Shown here: positions 17,686-27,282 of the stretch, in pieces
Layout of the letters: the number at the start of each line of letters is the position of its first letter
How positions within the stretch are numbered: the first letter of the stretch is position 1
Assembly: GCF_900105985.1 (NCBI RefSeq)
Contig: NZ_FNUB01000005.1
Span: 2,418,001 to 2,482,000, forward strand
Length of the DNA: 64,000 bases
Source: Tenacibaculum sp. MAR_2010_89
GTDB taxonomy: Bacteria > Bacteroidota > Bacteroidia > Flavobacteriales > Flavobacteriaceae
Direction: 5' to 3'
Translations under genes and position numbers: made by a program
The notes under the pieces: model-generated
Database searches by the model: none
What the model saw: the letters and a program-made list of their open reading frames with translations, nothing else
Told to the model about the DNA's origin: nothing

Positions 17686-18285
17686 TTGTTAGAGAAAACA
17701 CCACAATTATACCAAGAACAATTTACTAATACAGATTATTTTATATTCTGTTTAGAAGCGGTTGATGATATAGAAATGGAGACGTTTACCGAAACACAAA
17801 AAAAGTTAGAACAATTAACCATGCAATATGGAGTAGCAAGTATTTATAAAACATGCGACACTATTGAAGGGCTAGAAGTTAGCTTAAACACATTGGTTTT
17901 GGATGATCATAATTTTAAAGACTATGAAATAATATACTTAGTTATATCAGGTGAAGCAAACAGTATTTGTTTAAATGACTACTACTATAGCTTACAGGAA
18001 ATTGCAGAAATTTTTGAAGGTAGGTTAAATGGAAAGATTTTGCATTTTTCAAATGCCAAAGTATTAGATTTAGACGAAGAAGAAGCTCAGTATTTTTTAG
18101 ATATCACTGGAGCTAAAGGAATTTCTGGCTACGGAAATGAATTTAATGGAATTACTAGCTCAGATCTTGATAAAGTATTCTTTAACTTGTTTAAAAAAGA
18201 CGAGAATATGTTAGCTATTGTAGAAGAATTATATCAAAGACATTATAAACTTTGTAAGTTACTTGATTTTAGATTGTATTATTAA
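17686..18285 (+). CDS. DUF6642-like protein of unknown function
   Basis: A 199-residue soluble, acidic protein. It resembles the Bacteroidota DUF6642 family as I remember it: YFIFCLEAVDDIEMETFTET near the start, then YGVASIYKTCDTIEGLE, and the conserved stretch YYYSLQEIAEIFEGRL followed by a DITGAKGISGYG segment. The segment reads like a caspase-like or Rossmann alpha/beta domain (an ILHFSNAKVLDLD strand and turn), but no catalytic pair is clear. The start is a TTG, since no ATG precedes the conserved region. It is monocistronic. Function unknown. Confidence 0.68.
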   Translation: MLEKTPQLYQEQFTNTDYFIFCLEAVDDIEMETFTETQKKLEQLTMQYGVASIYKTCDTIEGLEVSLNTLVLDDHNFKDYEIIYLVISGEANSICLNDYYYSLQEIAEIFEGRLNGKILHFSNAKVLDLDEEEAQYFLDITGAKGISGYGNEFNGITSSDLDKVFFNLFKKDENMLAIVEELYQRHYKLCKLLDFRLYY

Positions 18286-18365
18286 AAAACAACATTTAAA
18301 GAAGCTATTCTAATTTATCTGAAAATTAAGTTTTTTTTGATAAAAAAAGTTTAATATTTAGATCT

Positions 18366-19062
18366 CTAATTTAAAATTTTAATAAGATTGACTTTGTATA
18401 ATTTCCCAATGGGAATTGTATGTTCTTGAATGTGTATTCTATTCCCATCAATTTTATTAATATATTTTATGGCTATTGCAAATGATTTGTGCACTTGTAG
18501 AAAATTGTCTGAAGGTAATGACTCCAATACATCAGATATTTTTTCTCTTATGGTAATGATTTCATTTATTAAAACAATTTTAGTATAATTTCCTGAAGCT
18601 TCTATAAATAAAATAGTGTCTATTTCTATTTGTATATACGACTTATTCTGACGCAAAAAAATACGTTTTGTTTCTGGGGTGCTTTCTTCAATACTAGTAT
18701 TTTTTGAAATAGTATTAGAGTCATTTATTTTGTTTACAGCTTTTAAAAAACGTTCAAAACTAAATGGTTTTAAAAGATAATCTATAACATTAAGTTCATA
18801 GCCTTCTATCGCAAACTCACTATAAGCTGTAGTAACTATAACCTTAGGTGGTGCTGTAAGCGTTTTTAAAAAATCAAATCCTTTTAACTTTGGCATATTT
18901 ATATCTAAAAAAATTAAATCTACTTGATGAGTATTTAAATATTCCAAAGCTTCTAAAGCACTATAACAGTTTTTTTTGCAGCTTCATATGCGGTAACATT
19001 TCACAATATTCCATTATAATCTTATGGGCTATATGTTCATCATCTATAATTAAGTATCTCAT
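18366..19062 (-). pseudogene. LytTR-family response regulator, +1 frameshift in a homopolymer
   Basis: The coding strand starts at 19062 with MRYLIIDDEHIAHKIIMEYC, a normal receiver start, then hits a stop after A8 (T8 on the plus strand, 18970-18977). With seven A the frame continues NCYSALEALEYLN into the rest of the receiver (phosphoacceptor Asp in LIFLDINMP, lysine in DYLLKPFSFE) and a LytTR DNA-binding domain (FLQVHKSFAIAIKYINKI), about 231 residues in all. The start overlaps the kinase stop (TAATG). As written only a receiver-less or internally initiated product from 18947 could be made. Sequencing error or slippage are alternatives to true loss. Confidence 0.8.
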
Positions 19063-19853
19063 TATTTTATATTTAAAGATAGTGTAACTTTATAAATATT
19101 AGTGTTTTCACTTAAAACAAGTGTATGCTTTTTGGGATATATCAATTCTAATCTTCTTTGTAAATTTTTTAGACCAATTCCTTGATGATTAGGTTTCTGA
19201 TGTAATTCAAAATTATTTTCAATGTCAAAACTTACTTTATTATTATTTTCGGTTAAATAAATATGGATATAAGCATCTTTTTCTAAATTTTCTAATCCAT
19301 GCTTAAAAGCATTCTCTACTAAAATAATAAACAACAAAGGCATAATTTTAGCTTGAGGATTTCCAATTTCAGAATTAAATTGAATATCAGACTTTTTATG
19401 GTAACGAATTTCTTGAAGTTCAATATAGTTTTTTAAATAATCTATTTCTTGTTTGAGGGTTACCCAATCTTTTCCTCCCTCATAAATACTATATCGCATC
19501 ATATCAGATAGTTTGAGTACCATATCCCTTTCTTTAGAACCTTTTTTCATTAATCCATATAAATTATTGAGGGTATTAAAGAAAAAATGTGGATTAACCT
19601 GACTTTTTAAATGTAGTAATTCTGTTTTTTCTTTTTCATTCTTTAATTTAATAATGGATTTAATTTGTTTAAAAATCCAATGTGCAATTGTGATAAATAA
19701 AATAATGAAGTATAAAGCAATAAACTCTACAAATCCTTCAATTTTACCAAAAGTGTCATTAAAAATTACAAGGATAAAACCTACAATTACAAGTGTAATT
19801 TTATAAAATCTGTTTAGGTTTTTCCTTTTTCTATCAGATATTTTCAACTTCAT
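19062..19853 (-). CDS. LytS/YehU-type sensor histidine kinase
   Basis: A 263-residue inner-membrane kinase of the His_kinase (PF06580) family. Two hydrophobic helices occupy residues 16-66. The phosphoacceptor region is KSQVNPHFFFNTLNNLYGL near residues 88-106, and the ATP-binding part has LFIILVENAFKHG (N-box) and NHQGIGLKNLQRRL (G-box). It pairs with the overlapping LytTR regulator (TAATG). Both are divergent from an ABC transporter/M1 peptidase operon, a plausible target. The frameshift in the regulator would uncouple the pathway. Confidence 0.88.
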   Translation of the reverse strand: MKLKISDRKRKNLNRFYKITLVIVGFILVIFNDTFGKIEGFVEFIALYFIILFITIAHWIFKQIKSIIKLKNEKEKTELLHLKSQVNPHFFFNTLNNLYGLMKKGSKERDMVLKLSDMMRYSIYEGGKDWVTLKQEIDYLKNYIELQEIRYHKKSDIQFNSEIGNPQAKIMPLLFIILVENAFKHGLENLEKDAYIHIYLTENNNKVSFDIENNFELHQKPNHQGIGLKNLQRRLELIYPKKHTLVLSENTNIYKVTLSLNIK

Positions 19854-20027
19854 ATGTCAATATTAAATAAATAAACCTCCTCTTACAAATTAGTTGATAA
19901 ATAATGGTTAGAAAGGGGTAAATACTTATTTAGTAGTGATGAAATACGTTTATACTTTCCAAAAGTGTTTGCGTCACACTTAAGAAGAGGTGTGCCCCAT
20001 TTCCTTTTTCGTATTAGGAATAGCTTA

Positions 20028-20035
20028 TAGGTTTG
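20028..20035 (+). promoter_or_regulatory. Putative -7 element of the ABC/M1 operon
   Basis: TAGGTTTG matches TAnnTTTG, 26 bp before the ATG at 20062. A -33 TTG is not obvious, so an activator such as the divergent LytTR regulator may be required. Confidence 0.45.
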
Positions 20036-20061
20036 CGTTAAATAATTAATCAAAAAACAGT

Positions 20062-20949
20062 ATGGAACTTATTATTGATAATTTATCAAAAACCTATTCT
20101 AATGGAATTAAAGCATTACAAAACATTTCATTAAACATACCTAAAGGCATGTTTGGCTTGTTAGGACCAAATGGAGCTGGAAAATCTACTTTAATGAGAA
20201 CTATTGCTGCATTACAAGAAGCAGATACTGGAACTATTACTCTTGGTAATATCGATGTATTAAAACAAAAAAATGAATTACGACAAGTGCTAGGTTATTT
20301 GCCACAACAATTTGGTTTATATCCTAAAATATCTGCAGAAGTATTGCTTAATCACTTTGCTGTATTAAAAGGAATTACAAATAAAAGTGAACGTAAAGAA
20401 CTAGTAAAAGCACTTTTGCATAAAACCAATTTGTACGATGTAAGAAAACAAAACCTTAAAGGTTATTCTGGAGGTATGAAGCAACGTTTTGGTATTGCAC
20501 AAGCATTACTTAATAACCCAAAGTTACTCATTGTAGATGAGCCTACAGCAGGATTGGATCCTTTAGAACGAAATCGATTTTACAATGTTTTGAGTGAGTT
20601 AGGTGAACATACCGTAGTTATTTTATCTACACATATAGTTGATGATGTTAAAGAGCTCTGTACAAATATGGCAATTATTAATCAAGGTCAAGTTTGTTTA
20701 AAGGGGCAGCCACTTGAAATATTAGAGAGTTTAAAGGGTAAAGTTTATAAGAAAACAATTGAAAAAGAAGAATTAAAAATTTACAAAGAAAATTATAAGG
20801 TAATTAGTGAAAAGCTGTTTTTAGGAAAACCAACTATTCATATATTAAGCGATAAGAACCCGGGAGGTGGATTTTCTCTAACCAATGCAGAACTAGAAGA
20901 TGTATACTTTTCTAAAATATTTAGTAATACTAACTCTAATTCTAACTAA
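20062..20949 (+). CDS. ABC transporter ATP-binding protein
   Basis: A 295-residue ATPase subunit: Walker A GPNGAGKST at residues 36-44, Q-loop in GYLPQQFGLYP, signature YSGGMKQRFG near 135, Walker B LLIVDEPTAGLDP near 153 and H-loop in LSTHIVDDV. The C-terminal 70 residues are a family-specific extension. It is 2 bp upstream of the permease/M1 fusion and forms one transporter with it. Such pairs are widespread in Bacteroidota; the cargo is not known. Confidence 0.9.
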   Translation: MELIIDNLSKTYSNGIKALQNISLNIPKGMFGLLGPNGAGKSTLMRTIAALQEADTGTITLGNIDVLKQKNELRQVLGYLPQQFGLYPKISAEVLLNHFAVLKGITNKSERKELVKALLHKTNLYDVRKQNLKGYSGGMKQRFGIAQALLNNPKLLIVDEPTAGLDPLERNRFYNVLSELGEHTVVILSTHIVDDVKELCTNMAIINQGQVCLKGQPLEILESLKGKVYKKTIEKEELKIYKENYKVISEKLFLGKPTIHILSDKNPGGGFSLTNAELEDVYFSKIFSNTNSNSN

Positions 20950-20951
20950 TT

Positions 20952-23900
20952 ATGTGGTACAATATTTTTAAGTTCGAAATACAATATCGAATTAAACGTC
21001 CAGATACCTATGTGTTTTTCTTATTTCTATTTCTATTTTCAATTGTAGGTGTAGATTTTATTTTTCAAGGTTCAGAAATGGGATTAATGAAGAAAAACTC
21101 ACCCATAGTTATAGCAAAAACTATGGGTGCTATTACTGGAATATTTATGATTCTTGCCTCAATGATTATGGGCGTATCTGTATTAAGAGATTTTGAGTAT
21201 AATATAGAGTCTTTACTATTTTCTACTCCAATAAATAAAAAAGATTATTTACTAGGTCGATTTTTAGGATCTTTTACTGTTTTACTATTTGTGTTTTCAG
21301 GTATTTTATTCGGAATGATATTAGGTGAATTTATGCCATGGCATAGCCGAGATAGCCTGTTAGAATTTAATGTAATTGTATATTTAAAGACATTTTTAAT
21401 AATAACCTTGCCAAACTTATTTTTTGGAGCATCTTTATTTTTTGTTACTGGTGCTTTAAGTAGGAACTTAGTTGTTGTTTACACACAAGGTATTATTTTG
21501 TTTGTAGTATTTATGCTAACCAAAGCAATTACTAATCCGTTTTGGCAAGCCATTTTAGATCCATTTTCATTAACTACTACCACTTTTATTACACAATCAT
21601 GGTCTACTTTAGAAAAGAGTACACAATACCTTCCATTTTGGGGAGCACTTATATATAATAAATTGTTTTGGCTTTTTCTAGGCTTCATAGCGTTGACATA
21701 TGGTTATAAAAAGTTTAATTTTCATTTAGTTAAAGAAAAGAAATCAAGAAAAAAACAAGTAAAAACATTAGGCGTTAAAGGGAGTAATGAAAATGTAGAC
21801 ATTGTATTACCTAATGCTAAAAAACAATATGGTTTACTAGCAAAATATACACAATTAAAACAATTTTCCTGGTTTTATTTTATAAGTATTTGCAAACAAT
21901 CATCATTTTGGGGAATTGTTATTTGTGGTATGATTATCATTCTTATTAACTCAGTAAATCTTGGAACCGTATATGGAGTAGATAGTTATCCTGTAACGTA
22001 TTTTATTGTTGATGAACTTAAAGAAACATCCATTTATTTCTTCATTATTCTTTTAGTATTTTATTCGGGAGAATTGATTTGGAAAGAAAGAAGTGCTAAA
22101 CTACATCTAATTTATGATGCCACACCAATGTCTAGCTTTATTAACTTATTGGGCAAGTATGTTGGATTAAACTTAGTTTACGTGGTATTAATGATAGCCT
22201 TAATAAGTTCAGGGATTATATTTCAAACAATAAGTGGATATTATAAGTACGAGTTTCAAGTTTATTTTTATGGTTTTTTTCTAGAAATTTTACCTTTTTT
22301 AGCGTTATACACATGTGTAGCATTTTTTATTCAATCGGTAATAAATAATAAATTTGTTGGTATTTTATTTGTAATTATATTCTTCATTTCCAATATTGCT
22401 TTTGGGTTATTTGGTTTTGATCACGATTTGTATTTCTTTGGAGGTAGTTCATTAAAAACATATTCAGCTATGAATGGATATGGTCATTTTTTAAAACCAT
22501 ACCTCATTATTAAATCTTATTGGTTGCTATTCGGAATACTACTACTAATTATTGCTTCTTTAGTTCATATTAGAGGTACAGAAACCAACTTCATGAAACG
22601 AATAAAAGCTAGTAAATACAGAGTAAGCAAACCACTTTTCAAATTCGCATGCTTAGTTTTTTTAGCATTTATAACTATTGGAAGCTTTATCTTTTACAAT
22701 ACAAATATTTTAAATAAACACTGGAGTGACTCTGAAACCACCGCATATAGAGTAGCTTATGAAAAAGAACTAAAGCAGTTTGAATATATACCACAGCCAA
22801 AAATTATAGATGTAAACCTTCAATTAGAACTTTATCCTTCAACGCGAAATTACTTATTAGAAGGCTCATATATATTGAAAAACACAAATACTGTAAACAT
22901 TACATCAATTCACATTCAAAAACTCATAGAAGAAAACGTTACGTTGGATAGTATTTCTTTTGAAGGCGGATTCACTATTAATCATCAATACGAAAAATTT
23001 GACTATTTAATTTTCAACCTTACAAAAACATTAAAACCAGGAGATTCTGTAAAGATGTATTTCAAGCAACGTTTTACTACAAAAGGATTTGAGCTAGGAA
23101 ACTCTAATGTAAACATCAACAACAACGGAACATTTTTTAACAATTCTGATCTACCTACAATTGGATATAATAGAAAATATGAATTAAGAAATGCTGATGA
23201 ACGTGAAGAAAATAAACTACCATTAAGAAATAATAAGTCTGATAGAAATAATACTAATGAATTAGTAAATGCTAGGTCAGGTAGTGACTCTGATGGAATT
23301 AATTTTGAAATGATTATTGGTACTTCAATAAATCAAACAGCATTAGTACCTGGGAATTTATTAAAAAAATGGACAAAAAATCATCGTAACTACTTTCATT
23401 ATAAAATGGAAATTCCCATAATCAATTTTTACTCCATTGTTTCGGCAGTATATGAAATTGAAAAAGACACATGGATTTCTAGTAAAGATTCCATGAATAA
23501 TAAGCCAGTTGATCTTGAAATTTATTATCATAAAGAGCATAGTTATAATATTGAACGAATGATAACTTCAATGAAAGCTTCTTTAGAGTATTATACCAAA
23601 AATTTTAGTCCTTATCAATATAAGCAACTTCGTATTATGGAGTTTCCAAATTATGCTCAATTTGCACAATCATTTCCAGGAACCATTCCATTTTCAGAAT
23701 CTATAGGTTTTGTTTTAAATATTGATGATAAAAAAGATGTGGATATGGCATTTTACGTAACAGCACATGAAATTGCCCACCAATGGTTTGGTATGCAGGT
23801 TGAAGCAGCAAATGTAAAAGGCAGAAACTTTATTTTAGAAACATTATCACAATATGCTGCTATGATGGTTTTAAAACAGAAGTATTCAGAAGAAAAACTA

Positions 23901-24245
23901 CTTCAGTTTTTAGAAACTCAAAAAGAGATTTATAAAAAAGGAAAAGATAGAGAAGCAGTCGAAGAACCTTCATTGGCATTGGTAGAAAATCAAGAGTATG
24001 TATATTATGCTAAAGGAGCAATCAATATGTATAAATTTCAAAAAATAGTAGGAGAGGAGCAAGTAAATAAAGCGCTGAAGAGTTTTTTAAATGATTGGAA
24101 TACCACTAATGGTAAATTGAAAATAACTACAAACAGGTATGCAACTACTCATGATTTAATAGGATATTTTAGAAAAATTACACCAGATTCTCTTCAACAT
24201 GTAGTAACTGATTTGTTTGAGAAAACAACGTTTAAAGAACAGTAG
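20952..24245 (+). CDS. ABC permease fused to M1-family aminopeptidase
   Basis: A 1097-residue protein. Residues 1-560 hold two ABC-2 type blocks of about six helices each; residues 600-1090 form an extracytoplasmic M1-like metallopeptidase with the zinc motif HEIAHQWFG and the downstream glutamate in NFILETLSQY. The substrate-side glutamate loop FPGTIPFSESIGF precedes it. The 19-residue gap between the second His and that Glu is as I remember for this fused family. It probably couples peptide processing outside with transport. The ATPase is the preceding gene; a LytS/LytTR pair is divergent. The whole frame is intact. Confidence 0.87.
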   Translation: MWYNIFKFEIQYRIKRPDTYVFFLFLFLFSIVGVDFIFQGSEMGLMKKNSPIVIAKTMGAITGIFMILASMIMGVSVLRDFEYNIESLLFSTPINKKDYLLGRFLGSFTVLLFVFSGILFGMILGEFMPWHSRDSLLEFNVIVYLKTFLIITLPNLFFGASLFFVTGALSRNLVVVYTQGIILFVVFMLTKAITNPFWQAILDPFSLTTTTFITQSWSTLEKSTQYLPFWGALIYNKLFWLFLGFIALTYGYKKFNFHLVKEKKSRKKQVKTLGVKGSNENVDIVLPNAKKQYGLLAKYTQLKQFSWFYFISICKQSSFWGIVICGMIIILINSVNLGTVYGVDSYPVTYFIVDELKETSIYFFIILLVFYSGELIWKERSAKLHLIYDATPMSSFINLLGKYVGLNLVYVVLMIALISSGIIFQTISGYYKYEFQVYFYGFFLEILPFLALYTCVAFFIQSVINNKFVGILFVIIFFISNIAFGLFGFDHDLYFFGGSSLKTYSAMNGYGHFLKPYLIIKSYWLLFGILLLIIASLVHIRGTETNFMKRIKASKYRVSKPLFKFACLVFLAFITIGSFIFYNTNILNKHWSDSETTAYRVAYEKELKQFEYIPQPKIIDVNLQLELYPSTRNYLLEGSYILKNTNTVNITSIHIQKLIEENVTLDSISFEGGFTINHQYEKFDYLIFNLTKTLKPGDSVKMYFKQRFTTKGFELGNSNVNINNNGTFFNNSDLPTIGYNRKYELRNADEREENKLPLRNNKSDRNNTNELVNARSGSDSDGINFEMIIGTSINQTALVPGNLLKKWTKNHRNYFHYKMEIPIINFYSIVSAVYEIEKDTWISSKDSMNNKPVDLEIYYHKEHSYNIERMITSMKASLEYYTKNFSPYQYKQLRIMEFPNYAQFAQSFPGTIPFSESIGFVLNIDDKKDVDMAFYVTAHEIAHQWFGMQVEAANVKGRNFILETLSQYAAMMVLKQKYSEEKLLQFLETQKEIYKKGKDREAVEEPSLALVENQEYVYYAKGAINMYKFQKIVGEEQVNKALKSFLNDWNTTNGKLKITTNRYATTHDLIGYFRKITPDSLQHVVTDLFEKTTFKEQ

Positions 24246-24305
24246 TTTATTATTTTCTAAACATAAAATATTTAAAAGGAAGAGAACTTATGTAAATACG
24301 ATAGC

Positions 24306-24371
24306 GGATTAAAGAAATAAATTCCAAATATTTCTATATGCAAAATAGAATTGTTTGGGATTTATTAATCC
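24306..24371. other. Long bulged hairpin before the VWA gene
   Basis: Nested arms pair as GGATT (24306-24310) with AATCC (24366-24370), AATAAATTCCAAA (24316-24328) with TTTGGGATTTATT (24354-24366), and TTCTAT (24332-24337) with ATAGAA (24345-24350). It lacks a strong T-run, so it is not a classic terminator. It lies 61 bp after the M1 fusion and 93 bp before the VWA gene. Confidence 0.45.
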
Positions 24372-24464
24372 TTTAACCTTAGAATGTGTATTTATAAACG
24401 TTACAAATAACAGTAATCTATAATATAGCTGGTATAAAAATACATTTATGCGTATTTTTAGGGT

Positions 24465-25586
24465 ATGGCTAGACAGTTTAACAAAGGGTTACGTTTTGAG
24501 AAATTCAAAGAAAAAGAAATCCCAATTTTCGATAAACTCTTTGATATTTTCAAAGAATTATTAACCTATACTTCAGGAGATTTTGATGAGGCTTTTGAAT
24601 GGCTAAAACAATTGGATGTAGAATATAGTTTAACTACTCCTGAATATACACTTGATGACTTTTTAGAAGATCTAAAAAATAAAGGCTACATAAAAGAAGA
24701 ATTGGAAGATGGTACTGGAAGTTCAAAAAATAAAATTACTTCTAAAACAGAACAAGCACTGCGTCAAAATGCCTTAAATCAAATTTTTGGAAAATTAAAA
24801 AAACGGGGTGCTGGAAATCATAAAACCAAAGCTATTGGTAGTGGAGATGAGCATACAGGTGAATTTCGAAATTTTCATTTTGGAGATTCTTTAGATCGAA
24901 TTTCGATGACTGAAAGCATAAAAAATGCGCAGATTAATAATGGTATTGGTAATTTTTCCTTAACGGAACAGGATTTAATTGTACAAGAGACGAATTTTAA
25001 CGCGCAAATGAGTACCGTTTTAATGATTGATATTAGCCATAGCATGATATTGTATGGAGAAGACAGAATTACTCCTGCTAAAAAGGTAGCAATGGCATTA
25101 ACAGAACTTATTAGAACCCGTTATCCTAAAGATACTATGGATATTTTGGTTTTTGGTAACGATGCTTGGATGATTTCCGTTAAAGACTTACCATACTTAA
25201 AAGTAGGGCCTTACCATACGAATACTGTTGCAGGGCTTCAACTTGCCTTGGATATTTTGCGAAGAAAACGAAATACTAATAAGCAAATTTTTATGATTAC
25301 GGATGGTAAACCTAGCTGTTTACGTATGGCTGATGGTACGTATTATAAAAATAGTAATGGCTTAGACAAGCATATTGTAGAGAAATGCTACAATATGGCT
25401 GCACAAGCTAGAAAATTGCATATCCCCATAACTACCTTTATGATTGCAAGTGATCCCTACTTAATGCAATTTATCGAGCATTTTACAAAAGCAAATCAAG
25501 GAAAGGCCTTTTATACTGGTTTAAAAGGTTTAGGGGAAATGATTTTTGAAGATTATGAACAAAATAGAAAAAGAAGAATACGATAA
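24465..25586 (+). CDS. VWA-domain protein (partner of MoxR-like AAA ATPase)
   Basis: A 373-residue cytoplasmic protein. The C-terminal 190 residues are a von Willebrand A domain with the metal-adhesion motif DISHS (MIDISHSMILYG), the threonine in DRITPAKK and FMITDGKPS. The first 180 residues are a charged helical region of the kind found in VWA partners of MoxR ATPases (CoxE/ViaA-like). A MoxR/Mg-chelatase-like ATPase follows 66 bp later, which fits a two-part chaperone working on a metal-enzyme or complex. The client is not apparent. Confidence 0.85.
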   Translation: MARQFNKGLRFEKFKEKEIPIFDKLFDIFKELLTYTSGDFDEAFEWLKQLDVEYSLTTPEYTLDDFLEDLKNKGYIKEELEDGTGSSKNKITSKTEQALRQNALNQIFGKLKKRGAGNHKTKAIGSGDEHTGEFRNFHFGDSLDRISMTESIKNAQINNGIGNFSLTEQDLIVQETNFNAQMSTVLMIDISHSMILYGEDRITPAKKVAMALTELIRTRYPKDTMDILVFGNDAWMISVKDLPYLKVGPYHTNTVAGLQLALDILRRKRNTNKQIFMITDGKPSCLRMADGTYYKNSNGLDKHIVEKCYNMAAQARKLHIPITTFMIASDPYLMQFIEHFTKANQGKAFYTGLKGLGEMIFEDYEQNRKRRIR

Positions 25587-25652
25587 ATTTAAAATTATAC
25601 ATTATTAATAAAGAAGTATACTTAAAAAGGATACTATACTAGAATATACAAT

Positions 25653-27116
25653 ATGAATCATCAAGATATAAATACATTAGGTGAATTAAAAGCTACAGGA
25701 TATCAATCTATTTCCATAAAAAACGAGTTAAGAAACAATCTAATAAATAAATTAAAGCAGCAAGAAACAGTTTTTACAAACATATGGGGGTATGAAGATT
25801 CAGTAATACCTGAATTAGAAACTGCTATTTTGTCGAAGCATAATATTAATCTTTTAGGATTACGAGGGCAAGCAAAAACAAGGTTAGCACGTTTAATGAT
25901 AACTTTGCTAGATGAGTATATTCCTATTGTAAAAGGTTCTGAAGTAAATGATGATCCATTACGTCCTTTATCAAGATATGCCAAAGAACTAATAGCTGAA
26001 CATAAAGACGATACACCAATATCTTGGATACACAGAGAGGAACGATTTTTTGAAAAATTAGCAACTCCCGATGTAACTGTAGCCGACTTAATTGGCGATG
26101 TAGATCCTATAAAAGCCATGAATTTAAAATTGAATTATGCAGATGACCGGGTGATTCACTTTGGGATGATTCCAAGAGCTAATCGTTGTATTTTTGTAAT
26201 TAACGAAATTCCCGATTTGCAAGCCAGAATTCAAGTATCCTTATTCAATATACTACAAGAGGGCGATATCCAAATTAGAGGGTTTAAATTACGTTTACCT
26301 TTAGATATTCAGTTTGTATTTACAGCAAATCCTGAAGATTACACTAATAGAGGGAGTATTGTAACGCCATTAAAAGATCGTATAGGTTCACAAATTTTAA
26401 CGCACTACCCAAAATCTATAGAAATAGCTAAAAAAATTACTACACAAGAAGCAACCTATCTTCAAGAGCAAAAAAACAAGATACATGTACCAGAACTTGC
26501 AAGAGATATAATTGAACAACTAGTTTTTGAAGCGAGAAAAAGTGAATATGTAGATTTAAAAAGTGGAGTAAGTGCCCGAATGAGTATCTCAATCTTTGAA
26601 AATCTTTTAAGTACAGCTGAAAGAAGATCACTTTTAAACGAAGAAACGAATACCTCGGTTCGTGTATTAGATTTTTTAGGAACTATCTCTGCGATTACTG
26701 GTAAGATAGAATTAGTATATGAAGGAGAACAGGAGGGAGCAGATATGGTTGCACAAATACTACTCAATAATGCGATTAAAACTATTTTCAATACCCTGTT
26801 TCCTGAAATTAAGAAGTTGAGAAAGGAAGGAGAAGCATCACCATATGACGCTATTTCGTCATGGTTTTCTTCTAAAGATGCTGTAGAATTATTAGATGAT
26901 ATGGATGAAAATTATTTTAGAGAACAGTTAGATTCGATAGCACCTTTAAATCTTTTAATTAAAAAATATCAACCTGAAGTTTCTGAAAAAGATATACCTT
27001 TTATGCAAGAATTTATACTTTGGGCATTATCCGAATATAAGATTTTAAATAAGGAACGCTTTAACACTGGTTTTCAGTTTAATGACTCGTTAGCCAATTA
27101 CATAAAAAGAATTTAG
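25653..27116 (+). CDS. MoxR/Mg-chelatase-like AAA+ ATPase
   Basis: A 487-residue AAA+ ATPase related to the ChlI/MoxR clade. The P-loop is LLGLRGQAKTRLAR near residues 66-79; the Walker B region reads RCIFVINEIPDL near 180, followed by LQARIQVSLFNILQEGDIQIRG (read in pieces) and FVFTANPEDY, all typical of Mg-chelatase-type ATPases. A sensor-type region (KDRIGSQILTHYP) follows. It forms a pair with the upstream VWA protein, as in RavA-ViaA or CbbQ-CbbO systems, so the likely role is ATP-driven remodelling or maturation of a partner. The client is unknown. Confidence 0.85.
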   Translation: MNHQDINTLGELKATGYQSISIKNELRNNLINKLKQQETVFTNIWGYEDSVIPELETAILSKHNINLLGLRGQAKTRLARLMITLLDEYIPIVKGSEVNDDPLRPLSRYAKELIAEHKDDTPISWIHREERFFEKLATPDVTVADLIGDVDPIKAMNLKLNYADDRVIHFGMIPRANRCIFVINEIPDLQARIQVSLFNILQEGDIQIRGFKLRLPLDIQFVFTANPEDYTNRGSIVTPLKDRIGSQILTHYPKSIEIAKKITTQEATYLQEQKNKIHVPELARDIIEQLVFEARKSEYVDLKSGVSARMSISIFENLLSTAERRSLLNEETNTSVRVLDFLGTISAITGKIELVYEGEQEGADMVAQILLNNAIKTIFNTLFPEIKKLRKEGEASPYDAISSWFSSKDAVELLDDMDENYFREQLDSIAPLNLLIKKYQPEVSEKDIPFMQEFILWALSEYKILNKERFNTGFQFNDSLANYIKRI

Positions 27117-27282
27117 TACTTCTTTAAATAGCTATGAGCATTCAAAAATGAAGGTGATAGGTTATAATAATCAGGGGAAAAGGAAAATTATAATATAATT
27201 TTTCCAAAAATAGTAGATAATGCAAGGGAATTAGATTCTGTTGAATAGAAATGCTGACAAAAATTAAAAAAAGTAGATACAA

